Source: Enterocloster asparagiformis
GTDB taxonomy: Bacteria; Bacillota; Clostridia; Lachnospirales; Lachnospiraceae
Reading direction: 5' to 3'
DNA length: 64,000 nucleotides
NCBI GenBank assembly: GCA_018380885.1
Contig: JAGZSY010000012.1
Location: forward strand, 84,429 to 148,428
In this document: positions 15,758 to 25,114 of the stretch, piece after piece
Layout of the letters: each line of letters opens with the position of its first letter
Numbering within the stretch: position 1 is the first letter of the stretch
The notes under the pieces: model-generated
Databases searched by the model: none
Seen by the model: the letters and a program-made list of their open reading frames with translations, nothing else
What the model was told of the DNA's origin: nothing
Made by a program: the position numbers and the translations under genes

Positions 15758-17773
15758 TTAATTCTGTGCACGTTTTGGAATAAGAGCACTATCTAATATG
15801 GCCGAATTATCCTTTATATCATCTATCACATTCTCAATAGAATCATGTTTTTTTAACCAGATTTCTTTTTCCAATTCTAATTTACACATCAGGTAATCAT
15901 GTCTTAAAGAAAATTCATCAAAAATATCACTCCATGTTAAAACATAAATTTTATTATTTCCATTCCTATCAGCATGTACTAAATGTGGTTCTCCAAGTGT
16001 TTTATGTCCCTCTATTTCATCTTGAATATAACCATTTTTATTAAGTCTGTTTCCAACCAAAAAATATGTCCATTTTACATTACTCGCATTAAATCTATCA
16101 TCAGATTTAATAACTCTCATGTATTTTTTTACTTGTGAAAGTTGTTCTTCCCCTAGTGGAACTTTTGGACGTTTTAACTCTACAACAACATTTTCTGTCA
16201 CATTACCTCTTCGATCTTGCCGTATCATATAAATATCCATTTCTTTATTTTTGTCTTCATGATCAATTGTTACTCTTGAATCATCACCTTTTGTTGCAGT
16301 TAATAACCCTTTTAAAGCTAGTTCAAAATCCGGCTCTGCTGCCGTAATTAAACTGTACTGTTCTCCAAATAACCAATAATGCCTTTCTACAACTTCTTGT
16401 ATATGTTTAACCTCTTCTGCAAATTGCTTATCGTCAAACACTATTTCTTTTAACCCTTGAATTACTTTTAAGCGATCCTGTAATAGTTTTATAACTTTGG
16501 TAATATTGTTTAGCGTAGTATATCTCAGCACTTCTGCTAATTCTTTTATCTCATCTTCATCCAAATCAATTACTTGTTGCAACACTTCAAAAAGTTCTGG
16601 CTTGTTGCTATTATCCATAATCAATTGCAAAAGATGTATCATTATTTTTTTATTAGCATCATTAAGACCCGTAAATATCTTCGGCTGAGCTGTATATAAT
16701 GTTTCTACCAAATTATCAAGTTCTTTTTTTCTATACATATCCATAAAGTTGTCCTTATCAAATTCTGGATACACTTCTTTTTTTATTAAACTGTCTATAT
16801 ACTTATCCGATGCCGCTTTTAAATAACTTCTTCTAAATTTGACTAAATAACGATTTATTACATCTAGTAGAACTTTAAATTCTGGATCATTTTTATTCGG
16901 GAATATTCCAATTTGTCCCTCTATCTCAGTATTTTCAAATTTAAATTCATCAAAAAAAGAACTTTTTATATATATACTATGATAAAATTCATCTGATTTT
17001 TTATTCAACCTAGTGGCCTCTTTATATCTTTCTTTATCATTTGAATCAATAAAATAAAATTTTGAATACTCTTGCCCTAAACTTCTATTCCATTGTACAA
17101 ATGTCACATCATATTCATGTTCTAGTTTAAACTGTTTCATATCCAGTTCTATTCTATTCATAACAATATCTTCATAAGAAATCAGTTCATCATCCACCCA
17201 TATTTCAAATTGGTTACTTTTATTTAATTCTATAAACCAAAAAAATTCATTCCTTATTTCATCAATTATTTCATCTTTCGATAGTGTAATCAATTGTGTA
17301 AATGTAACTTTTGTGCCAACTGAAGCACTCGTTTCAACTGGTTCTTTTCCTCCATTATCGTCATACTCATTAAGTGAGTCTTTATTCATATCAATGTAGT
17401 ATTGATATTTCTTCCCACCTTTTTCATAAACAGTATTCCATCTCGCCATCTGAGCAAATGAAAAAAATGTCAATCGCCCTATTCCTTTACGTCCATGAGG
17501 CAAAGAATGATTGGATCTACTCGACAGCCCCGCTTTCTTAGATTCATTAAAAGGTTGAAATTTATATGGTAACTCATGGTATACAATACCTGTGCCATTA
17601 TCTATAATAGTGACCATATTTATTAATCCCAGTTCATTAGTATGCAAATATACCTTAATTTGAGATGCTCCCGCATCAAAACCATTCCATATATATTCAC
17701 ATATCGCCTCTAAAGGCTTCACATTTTTTAAGTTTGTCTTAATTCCTTCTGGTGTAATTAATATGTTCTTCAT
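15758..17773 (-). CDS. GHKL-type ATPase fused to a PD-(D/E)xK nuclease domain, candidate defence gene
   Basis: 671 residues from ATG 17773 (GAGGAG, 7-base spacing). The N-terminal GHKL ATPase fold of Hsp90/MORC type has E-x3-N (Glu26, Asn30), DNGTGI (58-63) and GRKGIGR (94-100). After a helical middle, a C-terminal nuclease-like domain has Asp513 in KEMDIYMI, VVELKRP (Glu532, Lys534) and QVKKY (547-551): the D, E-x-K and Q-x3-Y pattern of RecB/Mrr-like PD-(D/E)xK folds. A nucleotide-gated nuclease is the natural inference. Gene is AT-rich, lies in the island and heads a two-gene unit with RhuM. Precise subfamily not recognised. Confidence 0.8.
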   Translation of the reverse strand: MKNILITPEGIKTNLKNVKPLEAICEYIWNGFDAGASQIKVYLHTNELGLINMVTIIDNGTGIVYHELPYKFQPFNESKKAGLSSRSNHSLPHGRKGIGRLTFFSFAQMARWNTVYEKGGKKYQYYIDMNKDSLNEYDDNGGKEPVETSASVGTKVTFTQLITLSKDEIIDEIRNEFFWFIELNKSNQFEIWVDDELISYEDIVMNRIELDMKQFKLEHEYDVTFVQWNRSLGQEYSKFYFIDSNDKERYKEATRLNKKSDEFYHSIYIKSSFFDEFKFENTEIEGQIGIFPNKNDPEFKVLLDVINRYLVKFRRSYLKAASDKYIDSLIKKEVYPEFDKDNFMDMYRKKELDNLVETLYTAQPKIFTGLNDANKKIMIHLLQLIMDNSNKPELFEVLQQVIDLDEDEIKELAEVLRYTTLNNITKVIKLLQDRLKVIQGLKEIVFDDKQFAEEVKHIQEVVERHYWLFGEQYSLITAAEPDFELALKGLLTATKGDDSRVTIDHEDKNKEMDIYMIRQDRRGNVTENVVVELKRPKVPLGEEQLSQVKKYMRVIKSDDRFNASNVKWTYFLVGNRLNKNGYIQDEIEGHKTLGEPHLVHADRNGNNKIYVLTWSDIFDEFSLRHDYLMCKLELEKEIWLKKHDSIENVIDDIKDNSAILDSALIPKRAQN

Positions 17774-17803
17774 GGTATCTCTCCTCAATGTCATATTATT
17801 CAT

Positions 17804-17832
17804 ATTTTACCACACCCCCTCAGCGTTTGCCA
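17804..17832 (-). promoter_or_regulatory. predicted promoter for the ATPase-nuclease/RhuM unit
   Basis: On the minus strand TGGCAA at 17832-17827 and TAAAAT at 17809-17804 are 17 bases apart, and the -10 has an upstream TG (TGGTAAAAT). It lies about 30 bases before the start. Confidence 0.45.
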
Positions 17833-17996
17833 CATTTACGAACGAGAAGGTTGATGACGTACATGAAAAGATGACGATCAAAATTCAAATTTCCCAATCG
17901 GCACCCGATAAAACCCTCAGCATTCTTTCTGAGGATTTTATTTTACCAATTGCCATCCATCAGGAACCCTCTCTCTGGCTCCTGCCACTATTTATG

Positions 17997-18600
17997 CTTC
18001 AAAATCCAACCTCTGCATCATTACAATACCCAATTTAAACTGGATCTTCAGCTAATTCTCATTGATGACCCGTACAACCTTCAGCAGTCCCCTCACCAGC
18101 TCATCATCAAATTTCCGTTTGAAGTAGTTATTTTTTCGTATATACTCTTCCATATCTTGCACACGCTGCTCGCAGCTGTCAGCCCACTGACACTCTTTAA
18201 TAATCTTCGCCTTTCTTCTTCAGATCTTTCATTTGATCTGCAATGATGCGGTACTCTTTGTCAAAGTCTGCCTCCGCAATCTGCTGTTCGGCGCTTTCTT
18301 CGAGCAATCCAGCCTCTTTTTCTGGAATTCTTCGATCTGCTCTCCTTGCTTACAACGTTTGGAACTGTGTTTTATGCGGTTATTACATCGCTATACTGCT
18401 TTTGATTAGACCTGTTTATACCCAGCCACTTTCCCCTACATATCTGGCCAATTGCTCCTTTCTATAAAAACAGCAGAGCTAATGTCGCCGTCCGCCAGGA
18501 CTTTCTGCAACCAATAGCTCTGCTGTTTGATCTCCTGTATTCTATTTTTCAGCTCCTACAATTCCCTGTTTCTACACCATGTCACTTGACACTGCTTTCA
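17997..18600 (-). pseudogene. large serine recombinase, C-terminal remnant
   Basis: Fragments in shifting minus-strand frames read QQSYWLQKVLADGDISSAVF, then EADFDKEYRIIADQMKDLKK, then CEQRVQDMEEYIRKNNYFKR and DDELVRGLLKVVRVINEN, stop, then LKIQFKLGIVMMQRLDFEA. This is the coiled-coil and C-terminal tail of a resolvase-type large serine recombinase, with at least two frameshifts and TAG/TAA stops. The catalytic N-terminus is absent. It marks the right end of the island beside the rRNA methyltransferase. A 14-bp inverted repeat (18468-18481 and 18515-18528) lies within it. Confidence 0.75.
18468..18528. repeat. 14-bp perfect inverted repeat
   Basis: AAACAGCAGAGCTA and TAGCTCTGCTGTTT flank a 33-base loop inside the recombinase remnant. 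It may be chance within coding DNA or a recombination scar. Confidence 0.35.
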
Positions 18601-18721
18601 GGACTGCTAACAGGAAGATCCTACTTTCTTCATGGTATCCCGCTCTTTAATTCTATATCTACATAAATGCCTACCACACCATATCTTCCTGTATTACCTT
18701 CTGCCTGTAAACAGTAGCGCC

Positions 18722-20353
18722 TCATTTATTATCACTCTTCACCAGCTTCACGCAACATTCTGTATGTCTCGTCCCCGCAAACATATCCACCCCCCATCCC
18801 TCAACCGCCTTATACCCCAGCTTCCTCATCACCTTCAAGTCCCGTCCCAGCGTCTCCGGGTTGCAGGATACATAGACCACTTTCTCCACGCCCATCTTTG
18901 CCACGGACTCCATAAACTCCTCCGTGCTGCCGCTTCTGGGCGGGTCCATGATCACTACGTCGACCTTTTCGCCTTTTTCGGCCATATTCACCAGGAATCT
19001 GCCGGCGTCATTGCAGTAGAACCTCGCGTTTGTAATCCCATTGATCTTCGCATTGTTGACCGCATCCTTGACCGCGTCCTGATTCAGCTCCACGCCAATC
19101 ACTTCCCCCGCCGTCTTGCTGGCGATCAGCCCAATGGTTCCGATCCCGCAATATGCGTCCAGCACCGTTTCCTTGCCCTTAAGCCCGGCCAGCTCCAGCG
19201 CCTTTGCATACAGAACCTCCGTCTGCGCCGGATTGACCTGATAGAAGGATTTGGAGGATATGCGGAAGCGGCAGCCGCAGAGCACATCCTCAATGTACCC
19301 CTTCCCGTACAATACATGTTCCTTGTCCCCCAACACCATGCTTGTCCCGCGGCTGTTTATATTCTGGACAATGGTCGTAATCTCCGGGTGTTTTTCACGA
19401 AGCGCCTTGACAAAATTATTCTTGGACGGGAACACCGGCGAGGCCGTCACCAGCACCACCATGATCTCCCCGGTGGCGAATCCCCGCCGCACCAGCACAT
19501 GGCGCAGCAGGCCAAAGCCCGTGTCCTCATCGTAGGTGCGAATCTTAAAGGATTTCAGCATTCCCCTGATCGTTCCAATGATCTCATCGGCCTTCTGGTC
19601 CTCGATCAGGCATTTTTCCACAGGAACAACAATATGGGTGTTTTCCTGATAAATCCCAGAGATAATATTTCCTCTCCGGTCGCGGTCAAAGACCGCATGG
19701 ACCTTGTTCCGGTAATGGTAGGGATCCTTCATTCCGATCATCCCCTTCACCGGGCAAAGCGACTTCATCTGCTCCTCCAGATACTTTCTTTTCCATTCCA
19801 ACTGCTTTTCATATTCCATGTCCAGCAAATGACATCCGCCGCACTGCTTAAACACAGGGCACCTGCTCTTTTTACGTTTCTTCAAATCCGCGGCGCCCTC
19901 AGTTCCGGCCGACAAACCAAGAGAAGAAACGCCGCCCTTTTTTCCCCTCACACTGCTATTCCGATCAGCATACTCTGATTCGTTCTTCCAATTTTTCTTG
20001 TCCTGGCCTCCGTTTCCGCGGCTTCTCTGCGTCAGCCCGGAATCCTTCCCCGCTCCTTTGCCTGCATATCCACGTCCGCCGTTCTCCCGCTTCCATTCCG
20101 CCTTTTCCCCACGTTTTTCCGTCCTCACGCCATCTTTGGCAGTGAAGGTTCTTCCAGTACCGCTATTCCCTGTGGTTGCCTTTTTCCCGGTTCCGCCGGC
20201 CTCCGCAGTTAATTTTCTGTCCTCTCCGCCAGACCTGTCGTTCGCCTTTCTCCCCGCTGTGCCGGCCCCCGCAGTCCTCGCCGTCTTTCCACTTCGCTTT
20301 CCTCTGTTCTCATCCATGCCCGACATACTCCGCTTCTTTATATCCTTCGCCAT
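18722..20353 (-). CDS. rlmD: 23S rRNA (uracil-C5)-methyltransferase, RlmD/TrmA class, with long disordered N-terminus
   Basis: 543 residues from ATG 20353 (GGAG, 5-base spacing; another ATG lies 8 codons upstream). A [4Fe-4S] site CPVFKQCGGC starts at Cys165, the SAM-binding motif is VLDAYCGIGTIGL, then MDPPRSG and the catalytic YVSCNPETLGRD. The enzyme methylates a 23S uridine (U1939 class, possibly two sites as in RlmCD of Gram-positives). The first ~160 residues are Gly/Lys/Arg/Ser/Thr-rich, low complexity and not part of the family; many orthologues begin close to the Fe-S motif or with a TRAM domain. Likely an RNA-binding disordered tail. Confidence 0.9.
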   Translation of the reverse strand: MAKDIKKRSMSGMDENRGKRSGKTARTAGAGTAGRKANDRSGGEDRKLTAEAGGTGKKATTGNSGTGRTFTAKDGVRTEKRGEKAEWKRENGGRGYAGKGAGKDSGLTQRSRGNGGQDKKNWKNESEYADRNSSVRGKKGGVSSLGLSAGTEGAADLKKRKKSRCPVFKQCGGCHLLDMEYEKQLEWKRKYLEEQMKSLCPVKGMIGMKDPYHYRNKVHAVFDRDRRGNIISGIYQENTHIVVPVEKCLIEDQKADEIIGTIRGMLKSFKIRTYDEDTGFGLLRHVLVRRGFATGEIMVVLVTASPVFPSKNNFVKALREKHPEITTIVQNINSRGTSMVLGDKEHVLYGKGYIEDVLCGCRFRISSKSFYQVNPAQTEVLYAKALELAGLKGKETVLDAYCGIGTIGLIASKTAGEVIGVELNQDAVKDAVNNAKINGITNARFYCNDAGRFLVNMAEKGEKVDVVIMDPPRSGSTEEFMESVAKMGVEKVVYVSCNPETLGRDLKVMRKLGYKAVEGWGVDMFAGTRHTECCVKLVKSDNK

Positions 20354-20561
20354 CGTGACTCCATTCCTCTTTTTCATAATTTATAAGCCCGGGCATTTCC
20401 CGCCCGTTCTCTGATTGAACCCAAATTACCTATCGATATTTTATCATAGTTTCATTATAATTTGTTATATTATTGAAAATGAACCGGAATGCAGGGCAAA
20501 CCGCCCCCTCTCCTCATTCCTCCTCCAATCCTCTCCCAAAAATCATCTGCCCAATATCAAA

Positions 20562-20623
20562 TCAGGACCTGCAAAGCTCTCCCCGGCAGCTTCCCGCCGC
20601 CAGATCGCCTTCACAGGTCCTGA
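20562..20623 (-). terminator. long-loop hairpin after the aminopeptidase gene
   Basis: TCAGGACCTG and CAGGTCCTGA are perfect 10-bp arms with an intervening 42 bases, just beyond the M24 peptidase stop. On the minus strand only TTTG follows, so terminator function is plausible, not strong. Confidence 0.45.
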
Positions 20624-20658
20624 CCCCTCTGCAATTTATCTCATCTTTTCCGCCATGC

Positions 20659-22494
20659 TTAAATCGCCGCCGTGACCTGCCACAGCCACCTGGCTTCCTC
20701 CTCCGGCAGATACGGGGAAATCTTCTCGTAGACCTTTTCGTGATACTCGTTCAACAGCTCCACATCCCGGTCCGTCATCAGGCTCCGGTCAATGCCGTCC
20801 ACGTCGATGGGCACCCAGGTGAGATACTCAAAGCGCATAAACTGACCGTAAGCATTTTTCTCATCCTTCACGCACATCACCAGATTCTCCGTGCGGATAC
20901 CGTGGCTTCCCTCGATATACAGGCCCGGCTCATCCGACGTGACCATGCCCTCCTCCAGCTCCGCATTTTCCTGGGCATCGGACAGCAGACGGTAGCGGAT
21001 ACTGTTGGGCCGCTCGTGCACGTTCAACAGATAGCCTACGCCATGGCCGGTTCCGTGGTTGTAATCCAGCCCACGGCTCCAGAAGGGTTCCCGGGCCACG
21101 TAATCCAGGCTGATTCCGCGGCAGCCGTGGAGGAACTTCACCGCGCCCAGGCGCAGCATACTAATCAGCACCAGCGTGAAATGCTCCCGCTCCTCATCGG
21201 TCAGCGGCCCCATGACCACGGTCCTGGTAATATCAGTGGTGCCCTCGTAATACTGCCCGCCGGAGTCCACCAGATACATCCCCTTGGGCTCCAGCTTTAC
21301 ATTGGTCTCCTCCGTGGCCGAATAATGGCACATGGCGGCATGAGCGCCGTATGCGGATATAGTCTCGAAGCTGCAGCCCAGGCAGCCCTCCTGCTCCATT
21401 CGCAGCGCCCGCAGATGCTCCGAAACACTGATCTCATCCATATCCACCTTACCCACATTGTGCTTCAGCCAGTAGATAAAGCGAGTCATGGCTGCGCCGT
21501 CCTTGATGTGCGCCCTCCGCATATTTTCCATCTCCACGGGATTCTTCACCGCTTTTGCCTGGCTGGTGGGATTCATCCGCTCGATCACCTGGTTGCTCCC
21601 GTCAATTTGGCTGTAAATGGCGTAGTTGACCATCTTGCGCTCCAGCATAATACGCTGTCCGCGCAGCCTGCCCGTCTCCTCATACACCGCCTCGTAGGGT
21701 AAGACCGTGACGCCCAGGCCGCTTAAATATTCCTTCACGGTCCCGGCAAGCCCATCCGCAGGCTCCAGATACGGATAAGCCTCCCCCTCCAGAATCTGCT
21801 CGTTGGCAAACAGAAGCAGGCGGTCCTCAAATACCATCACATAGGCCAGGGCCACCGGATTGTACAGCACGTCGTTTCCGCGGATATTCAGCAGCCAGGC
21901 AATGTCGTCCAGGGACGTCAAAATATGGACGGTCGCCCGGGCCTCGCCCATCTTCTCGCGCAGCCTGCTTATTTTTTCCGACGCATGTTCCCCGGCATAG
22001 CAATCCGCCAACACCCAAACCGGTTCCGCGGACATGGGCGGGCGGTCCTCCCAGATATCGCCCACCAAATCGCCGCTGCCGTCAAAGCGGACATATTTCG
22101 CTTCCAGGGCTTCGCTGAGCGCCCGTCCCTCGGCAGCGTTCACCGTGCGGCCGTCAAATCCCAGACAGCCGCCGGCAGGCATCATTTCCGCCAGATACTC
22201 CTGCACGGTGGGAACGCCCTCCTCGCGCATTTTCATCAACTTAATCCCGCTGCCCTCCAGCTGCGCAGCGGCCTGAACAAAATACCGCCCGTCCGTCCAC
22301 AGGCAGGCCTCGTCCATGGTAACCACCGCGGTCCCGGCCGACCCCGTAAAGCCGGTCAAAAATTTTCTGCACTTAAAATATTCCCCCACATATTCCGATT
22401 CATGGAAATCCGCAGTTACCACCAGATAGGCATCCATGCCCCTGCGCTTCATAGCTTCCCGCAGTTTTCCCAAACGCTCCTGTATCACATTCAT
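20659..22494 (-). CDS. Xaa-Pro aminopeptidase (M24B, aminopeptidase P type)
   Basis: 611 residues, three-domain long form with two creatinase-like N-terminal domains (start MNVIQERLGKLREAMKRRGM) and a C-terminal pita-bread domain. Metal-binding and catalytic motifs: YLVDSGGQYYEGTTDITRT (two Asp ligands), NHGTGHGVGYLLNVHE (His) and MVTSDEPGLY then GIRTENL (Glu ligands). Removes an N-terminal residue preceding proline from peptides in the cytoplasm. Followed by a hairpin; separated by about 170 bases from the dihydrolipoyl dehydrogenase gene on the same strand. Confidence 0.95.
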   Translation of the reverse strand: MNVIQERLGKLREAMKRRGMDAYLVVTADFHESEYVGEYFKCRKFLTGFTGSAGTAVVTMDEACLWTDGRYFVQAAAQLEGSGIKLMKMREEGVPTVQEYLAEMMPAGGCLGFDGRTVNAAEGRALSEALEAKYVRFDGSGDLVGDIWEDRPPMSAEPVWVLADCYAGEHASEKISRLREKMGEARATVHILTSLDDIAWLLNIRGNDVLYNPVALAYVMVFEDRLLLFANEQILEGEAYPYLEPADGLAGTVKEYLSGLGVTVLPYEAVYEETGRLRGQRIMLERKMVNYAIYSQIDGSNQVIERMNPTSQAKAVKNPVEMENMRRAHIKDGAAMTRFIYWLKHNVGKVDMDEISVSEHLRALRMEQEGCLGCSFETISAYGAHAAMCHYSATEETNVKLEPKGMYLVDSGGQYYEGTTDITRTVVMGPLTDEEREHFTLVLISMLRLGAVKFLHGCRGISLDYVAREPFWSRGLDYNHGTGHGVGYLLNVHERPNSIRYRLLSDAQENAELEEGMVTSDEPGLYIEGSHGIRTENLVMCVKDEKNAYGQFMRFEYLTWVPIDVDGIDRSLMTDRDVELLNEYHEKVYEKISPYLPEEEARWLWQVTAAI

Positions 22495-22668
22495 GTTCGT
22501 CCCATCCTCTCATTTCTATCCTTCAATCTCTTACCCCGCCTCAACTAAGCCGGCGGCCGGCATCGCCGGTCCATCCCTGCAATCCGCCGTCCTCAACTCA
22601 TTTCAGCCTGTTTTCACACGGAAATACGCGGCCTACGGCTGGTCTCCTGCCGCGGCACGATTGCGCGC

Positions 22669-24099
22669 CTATTCCACATCCCCGCTCATCGCATCCCAAA
22701 TGGCCGCGCCGATGCCTTCATTGTACGTGGGCTGCGCCCTCATGGCAAAGGACATCTGCTCTGCGGTAAGACCGTTGGCGATGGCTGTGGCGATCTCGCC
22801 GATCATGTCCGTAGCCCGCGGACACATCATCTGTGCCCCGACAATCGTATTGGAGTACGCCTCAAACACCAGGCGGATAAAGCCGTGCTCCTCGCCTGTA
22901 ATAATGGACTTTCCGTTATCGCGCATGGAGAAATGACCGCACCGGACCTTTAGTCCGCTGGCCTTGGCCGTCTCCGCGGTGATGCCCACCGTTGCGATCT
23001 CCGGATTTGTATAAATACAGTTTGGCACAATGGGCAGCGGCACATACATTCCGCCCGGCACCACCTCCAGCTTGATGCTGTGCGGCTGACCCGCGATGCG
23101 CTCCACCACATATGTACCCTGAGCCGCCGCCACATGGGCCAGCAGCGTCCTGGCCGCCAAGTCTCCGATGGCGTAAACGCCCGGCTCGCTGGTCTCAAAC
23201 TCCTTGCTGACCTTCAGCTTTCCGTCCTCCAGCTCCAGCTTCATATCCTCGCCCAAAAGACCCGACAGCTCGGGTCTGCGGCCGATGGCCATGAGCACCT
23301 GGCCGCCGCGGATCTTGAAGGACTCGCCCTCCTCATTGGGTGTCACCGTACAGCACAGAGAGCCGTTCTCCTGTGTAATCTCCGACACCATACAGTCACA
23401 GTACACGGAAATGCCCTTGCGCTTTAACTCCTCCTCCAGGCGCTCCGCCACCACGTCGTCCATGGGCGCCATCAGGTGCTTGCCTTTCTCCACAATGGTA
23501 ACATGGGAGCACAGGTTGTTAAAAATCGTGGCAAACTCCACCGCGATCACGCCCCCGCCCATAATGGTCAAGCGGTCAAAATTCCAGCTCTCCGCGGCCA
23601 GCAGCCTGTCGCTGTTCCACACGCCGGGCAGGTCCGCGCCGGGAATATGGCTCATAATCGGCACCGCGCCGGTGGCAAGGATCACCGCATTTCCCTGGAA
23701 ATACTCCTTACCGCCCCCGGCCAGATTCACCTCCACGGTTTTATCCCTGCGCAGCATGGCAGTCCCGTAGACCACCTCCACGTCCAGCTTTTCAAACTGC
23801 CCCTCGATCCCCTGGCGGTAACGCTTCACCGCCGTCTTTTTATATTTTTGCATTTTCCCGAAATCAAAGGAAATAAAATCCGTGGACACCCCAAATTCGT
23901 CGCAGTTCTGCATCATATGGAACATATTGGAAGCGTGCAGCAGCGCCTTGGTGGGGATACAGCCCCGGTTCACACAGGTTCCGCCAAACTTCTTGGCCTC
24001 GATTACCACCGCCTTCAGGCCGAACTGCGCCGCCTTCATAGCCGCCGTGTATCCGCCCGGACCTGCACCGACAATCACAACGTCGTACTGTTTTGCCAT
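22669..24099 (-). CDS. lpdA: dihydrolipoyl dehydrogenase (E3)
   Basis: 476 residues, class I pyridine nucleotide-disulfide oxidoreductase. FAD motif VVIVGAGPGGYTAA at the start, redox-active disulfide GGTCVNRGCIPTKAL, NAD-domain LTIMGGGVIAVEFATI, second FAD motif VYAIGDLAARTLLAHVA and dimer-interface catalytic His in AMRAQPTYNEGI: the usual His-Pro-x4-E is changed here to Gln-Pro-x-Tyr-Asn-Glu, so the catalytic His is absent. No E1/E2 or glycine-cleavage genes are nearby, so its partner complex is unknown. Its ATG overlaps the stop of the upstream HAD gene by one base (TAATG), coupling the two. Confidence 0.88.
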   Translation of the reverse strand: MAKQYDVVIVGAGPGGYTAAMKAAQFGLKAVVIEAKKFGGTCVNRGCIPTKALLHASNMFHMMQNCDEFGVSTDFISFDFGKMQKYKKTAVKRYRQGIEGQFEKLDVEVVYGTAMLRRDKTVEVNLAGGGKEYFQGNAVILATGAVPIMSHIPGADLPGVWNSDRLLAAESWNFDRLTIMGGGVIAVEFATIFNNLCSHVTIVEKGKHLMAPMDDVVAERLEEELKRKGISVYCDCMVSEITQENGSLCCTVTPNEEGESFKIRGGQVLMAIGRRPELSGLLGEDMKLELEDGKLKVSKEFETSEPGVYAIGDLAARTLLAHVAAAQGTYVVERIAGQPHSIKLEVVPGGMYVPLPIVPNCIYTNPEIATVGITAETAKASGLKVRCGHFSMRDNGKSIITGEEHGFIRLVFEAYSNTIVGAQMMCPRATDMIGEIATAIANGLTAEQMSFAMRAQPTYNEGIGAAIWDAMSGDVE

Positions 24100-24917
24100 T
24101 ATTTCGTTTCTCCTTCCTCAAACAACCCCAGCGCCACACAGGCCTTCCATATTCCATCGTCGTCAATTGCCGCCGTCACATAGTCTGCGGCCGCCTTTAA
24201 CCCCGGATGGGCATTTCCCATGGCCACGCCGACAGCGGCCTCCCGGATAATCTCGATATCGTTCATGCTGTCCCCAAAGGCAACTGTCTGCTCCGGCGCG
24301 ATGCCGTAATACTCGCAAAGCCGCATGAGCCCGTTGGCCTTGGACGCCTCCTGCTCCACCACGTCGGCGCCCATCAGCCCCGCAAACATGGGGAACTTAA
24401 ACTCCGGAAACTGCCGCTCCAGCTGCTCTGCCCCGTCCGGACCGCCCACATAGGTCAAGGTTCGCACCGGCATATCCATCAAAGTCCAGGGATCCCCGAA
24501 ATTCCGCTCCGAGCTGCCCCAGCGCAATTTGTCATAATACACCACATTCTCCGGGCAGGTGTAATAGTCTACATCATCCACGGAAATGCCCAAGGCCAGC
24601 TTCTGCTCCTGCCCGAAAGCCAGCAGCCGTCTCAACCGCTCCTTGTCCATCAGATGTTCAAAAATAACCTTCCCATTCTCAACCTCAACCCTCGTCCCGT
24701 TCAGGTGGATAATACAATCCGGTTTCACCATATCCCGGTAGGGCACGCTGTAGGGCGCGTTCATATTTCGGCCCGAGGCCACCGCGATCACGGAGTCCTC
24801 CCTGAGCCGCCTGATCGCCTCCATGGCGCTGGCCGGAATCTCCCACGTACTGTGGTCAAGAAGCGTCATATCCAGATCGAAACTGATAATCCTCTTTTTT
24901 TTGTGAAAATTTACCAT
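24099..24917 (-). CDS. Cof-type HAD-superfamily phosphatase
   Basis: 272 residues from ATG 24917, the usual Cof length; a longer start at 24977 has no ribosome site and would run into the tRNA promoter region. Motif I FDLDMTLLD, motif II ASGRN, cap type IIB and motif IV VAFGDSMNDIEII are intact. Hydrolyses sugar or other small phosphates in the cytoplasm; exact substrate unknown. Coupled to lpdA by a TAATG overlap. Confidence 0.9.
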   Translation of the reverse strand: MVNFHKKKRIISFDLDMTLLDHSTWEIPASAMEAIRRLREDSVIAVASGRNMNAPYSVPYRDMVKPDCIIHLNGTRVEVENGKVIFEHLMDKERLRRLLAFGQEQKLALGISVDDVDYYTCPENVVYYDKLRWGSSERNFGDPWTLMDMPVRTLTYVGGPDGAEQLERQFPEFKFPMFAGLMGADVVEQEASKANGLMRLCEYYGIAPEQTVAFGDSMNDIEIIREAAVGVAMGNAHPGLKAAADYVTAAIDDDGIWKACVALGLFEEGETK

Positions 24918-24958
24918 ATTTTTTTTAAAATCCTTTACATTTTTTTTGAAATTAGGGC

Positions 24959-24987
24959 TTTTCAAAATGAAAAACATTTGTTATAAT
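24959..24987 (+). promoter_or_regulatory. promoter of tRNA-Pro
   Basis: TTTTCA at 24959-24964 and a consensus TATAAT at 24982-24987 with 17-base spacing, 13 bases before the tRNA. Confidence 0.65.
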
Positions 24988-25000
24988 ATAGAAGTTCGCT

Positions 25001-25074
25001 CGGGGTATGGCGTAGCTTGGTAGCGCGCTCGGCTGGGGGCCGAGAGGTCGCAGGTTCAAATCCTGTTGCCCCGA
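25001..25074 (+). tRNA. tRNA-Pro (GGG)
   Basis: CGGGGTA acceptor pairs with TGCCCCG; the anticodon stem CTCGG/CCGAG encloses loop CTGGGGG, anticodon GGG; T-loop GGTTCAAATCC is normal. CCA not encoded. Confidence 0.95.
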
Positions 25075-25080
25075 CTATTG

Positions 25081-25114
25081 AATCCCTTGATTCCTTCAGG
25101 AGTCAAGGGATTTT
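25081..25114 (+). terminator. terminator of tRNA-Pro
   Basis: AATCCCTTGA and TCAAGGGATT form a 10-bp stem with T-rich tail directly after the tRNA. Confidence 0.8.

Noticed and set aside
18632..19978. 448-codon open frame on the + strand
   Set aside because: Exactly antisense to the rlmD gene; a by-product of GC-rich codon bias, with no ribosome site or family features.
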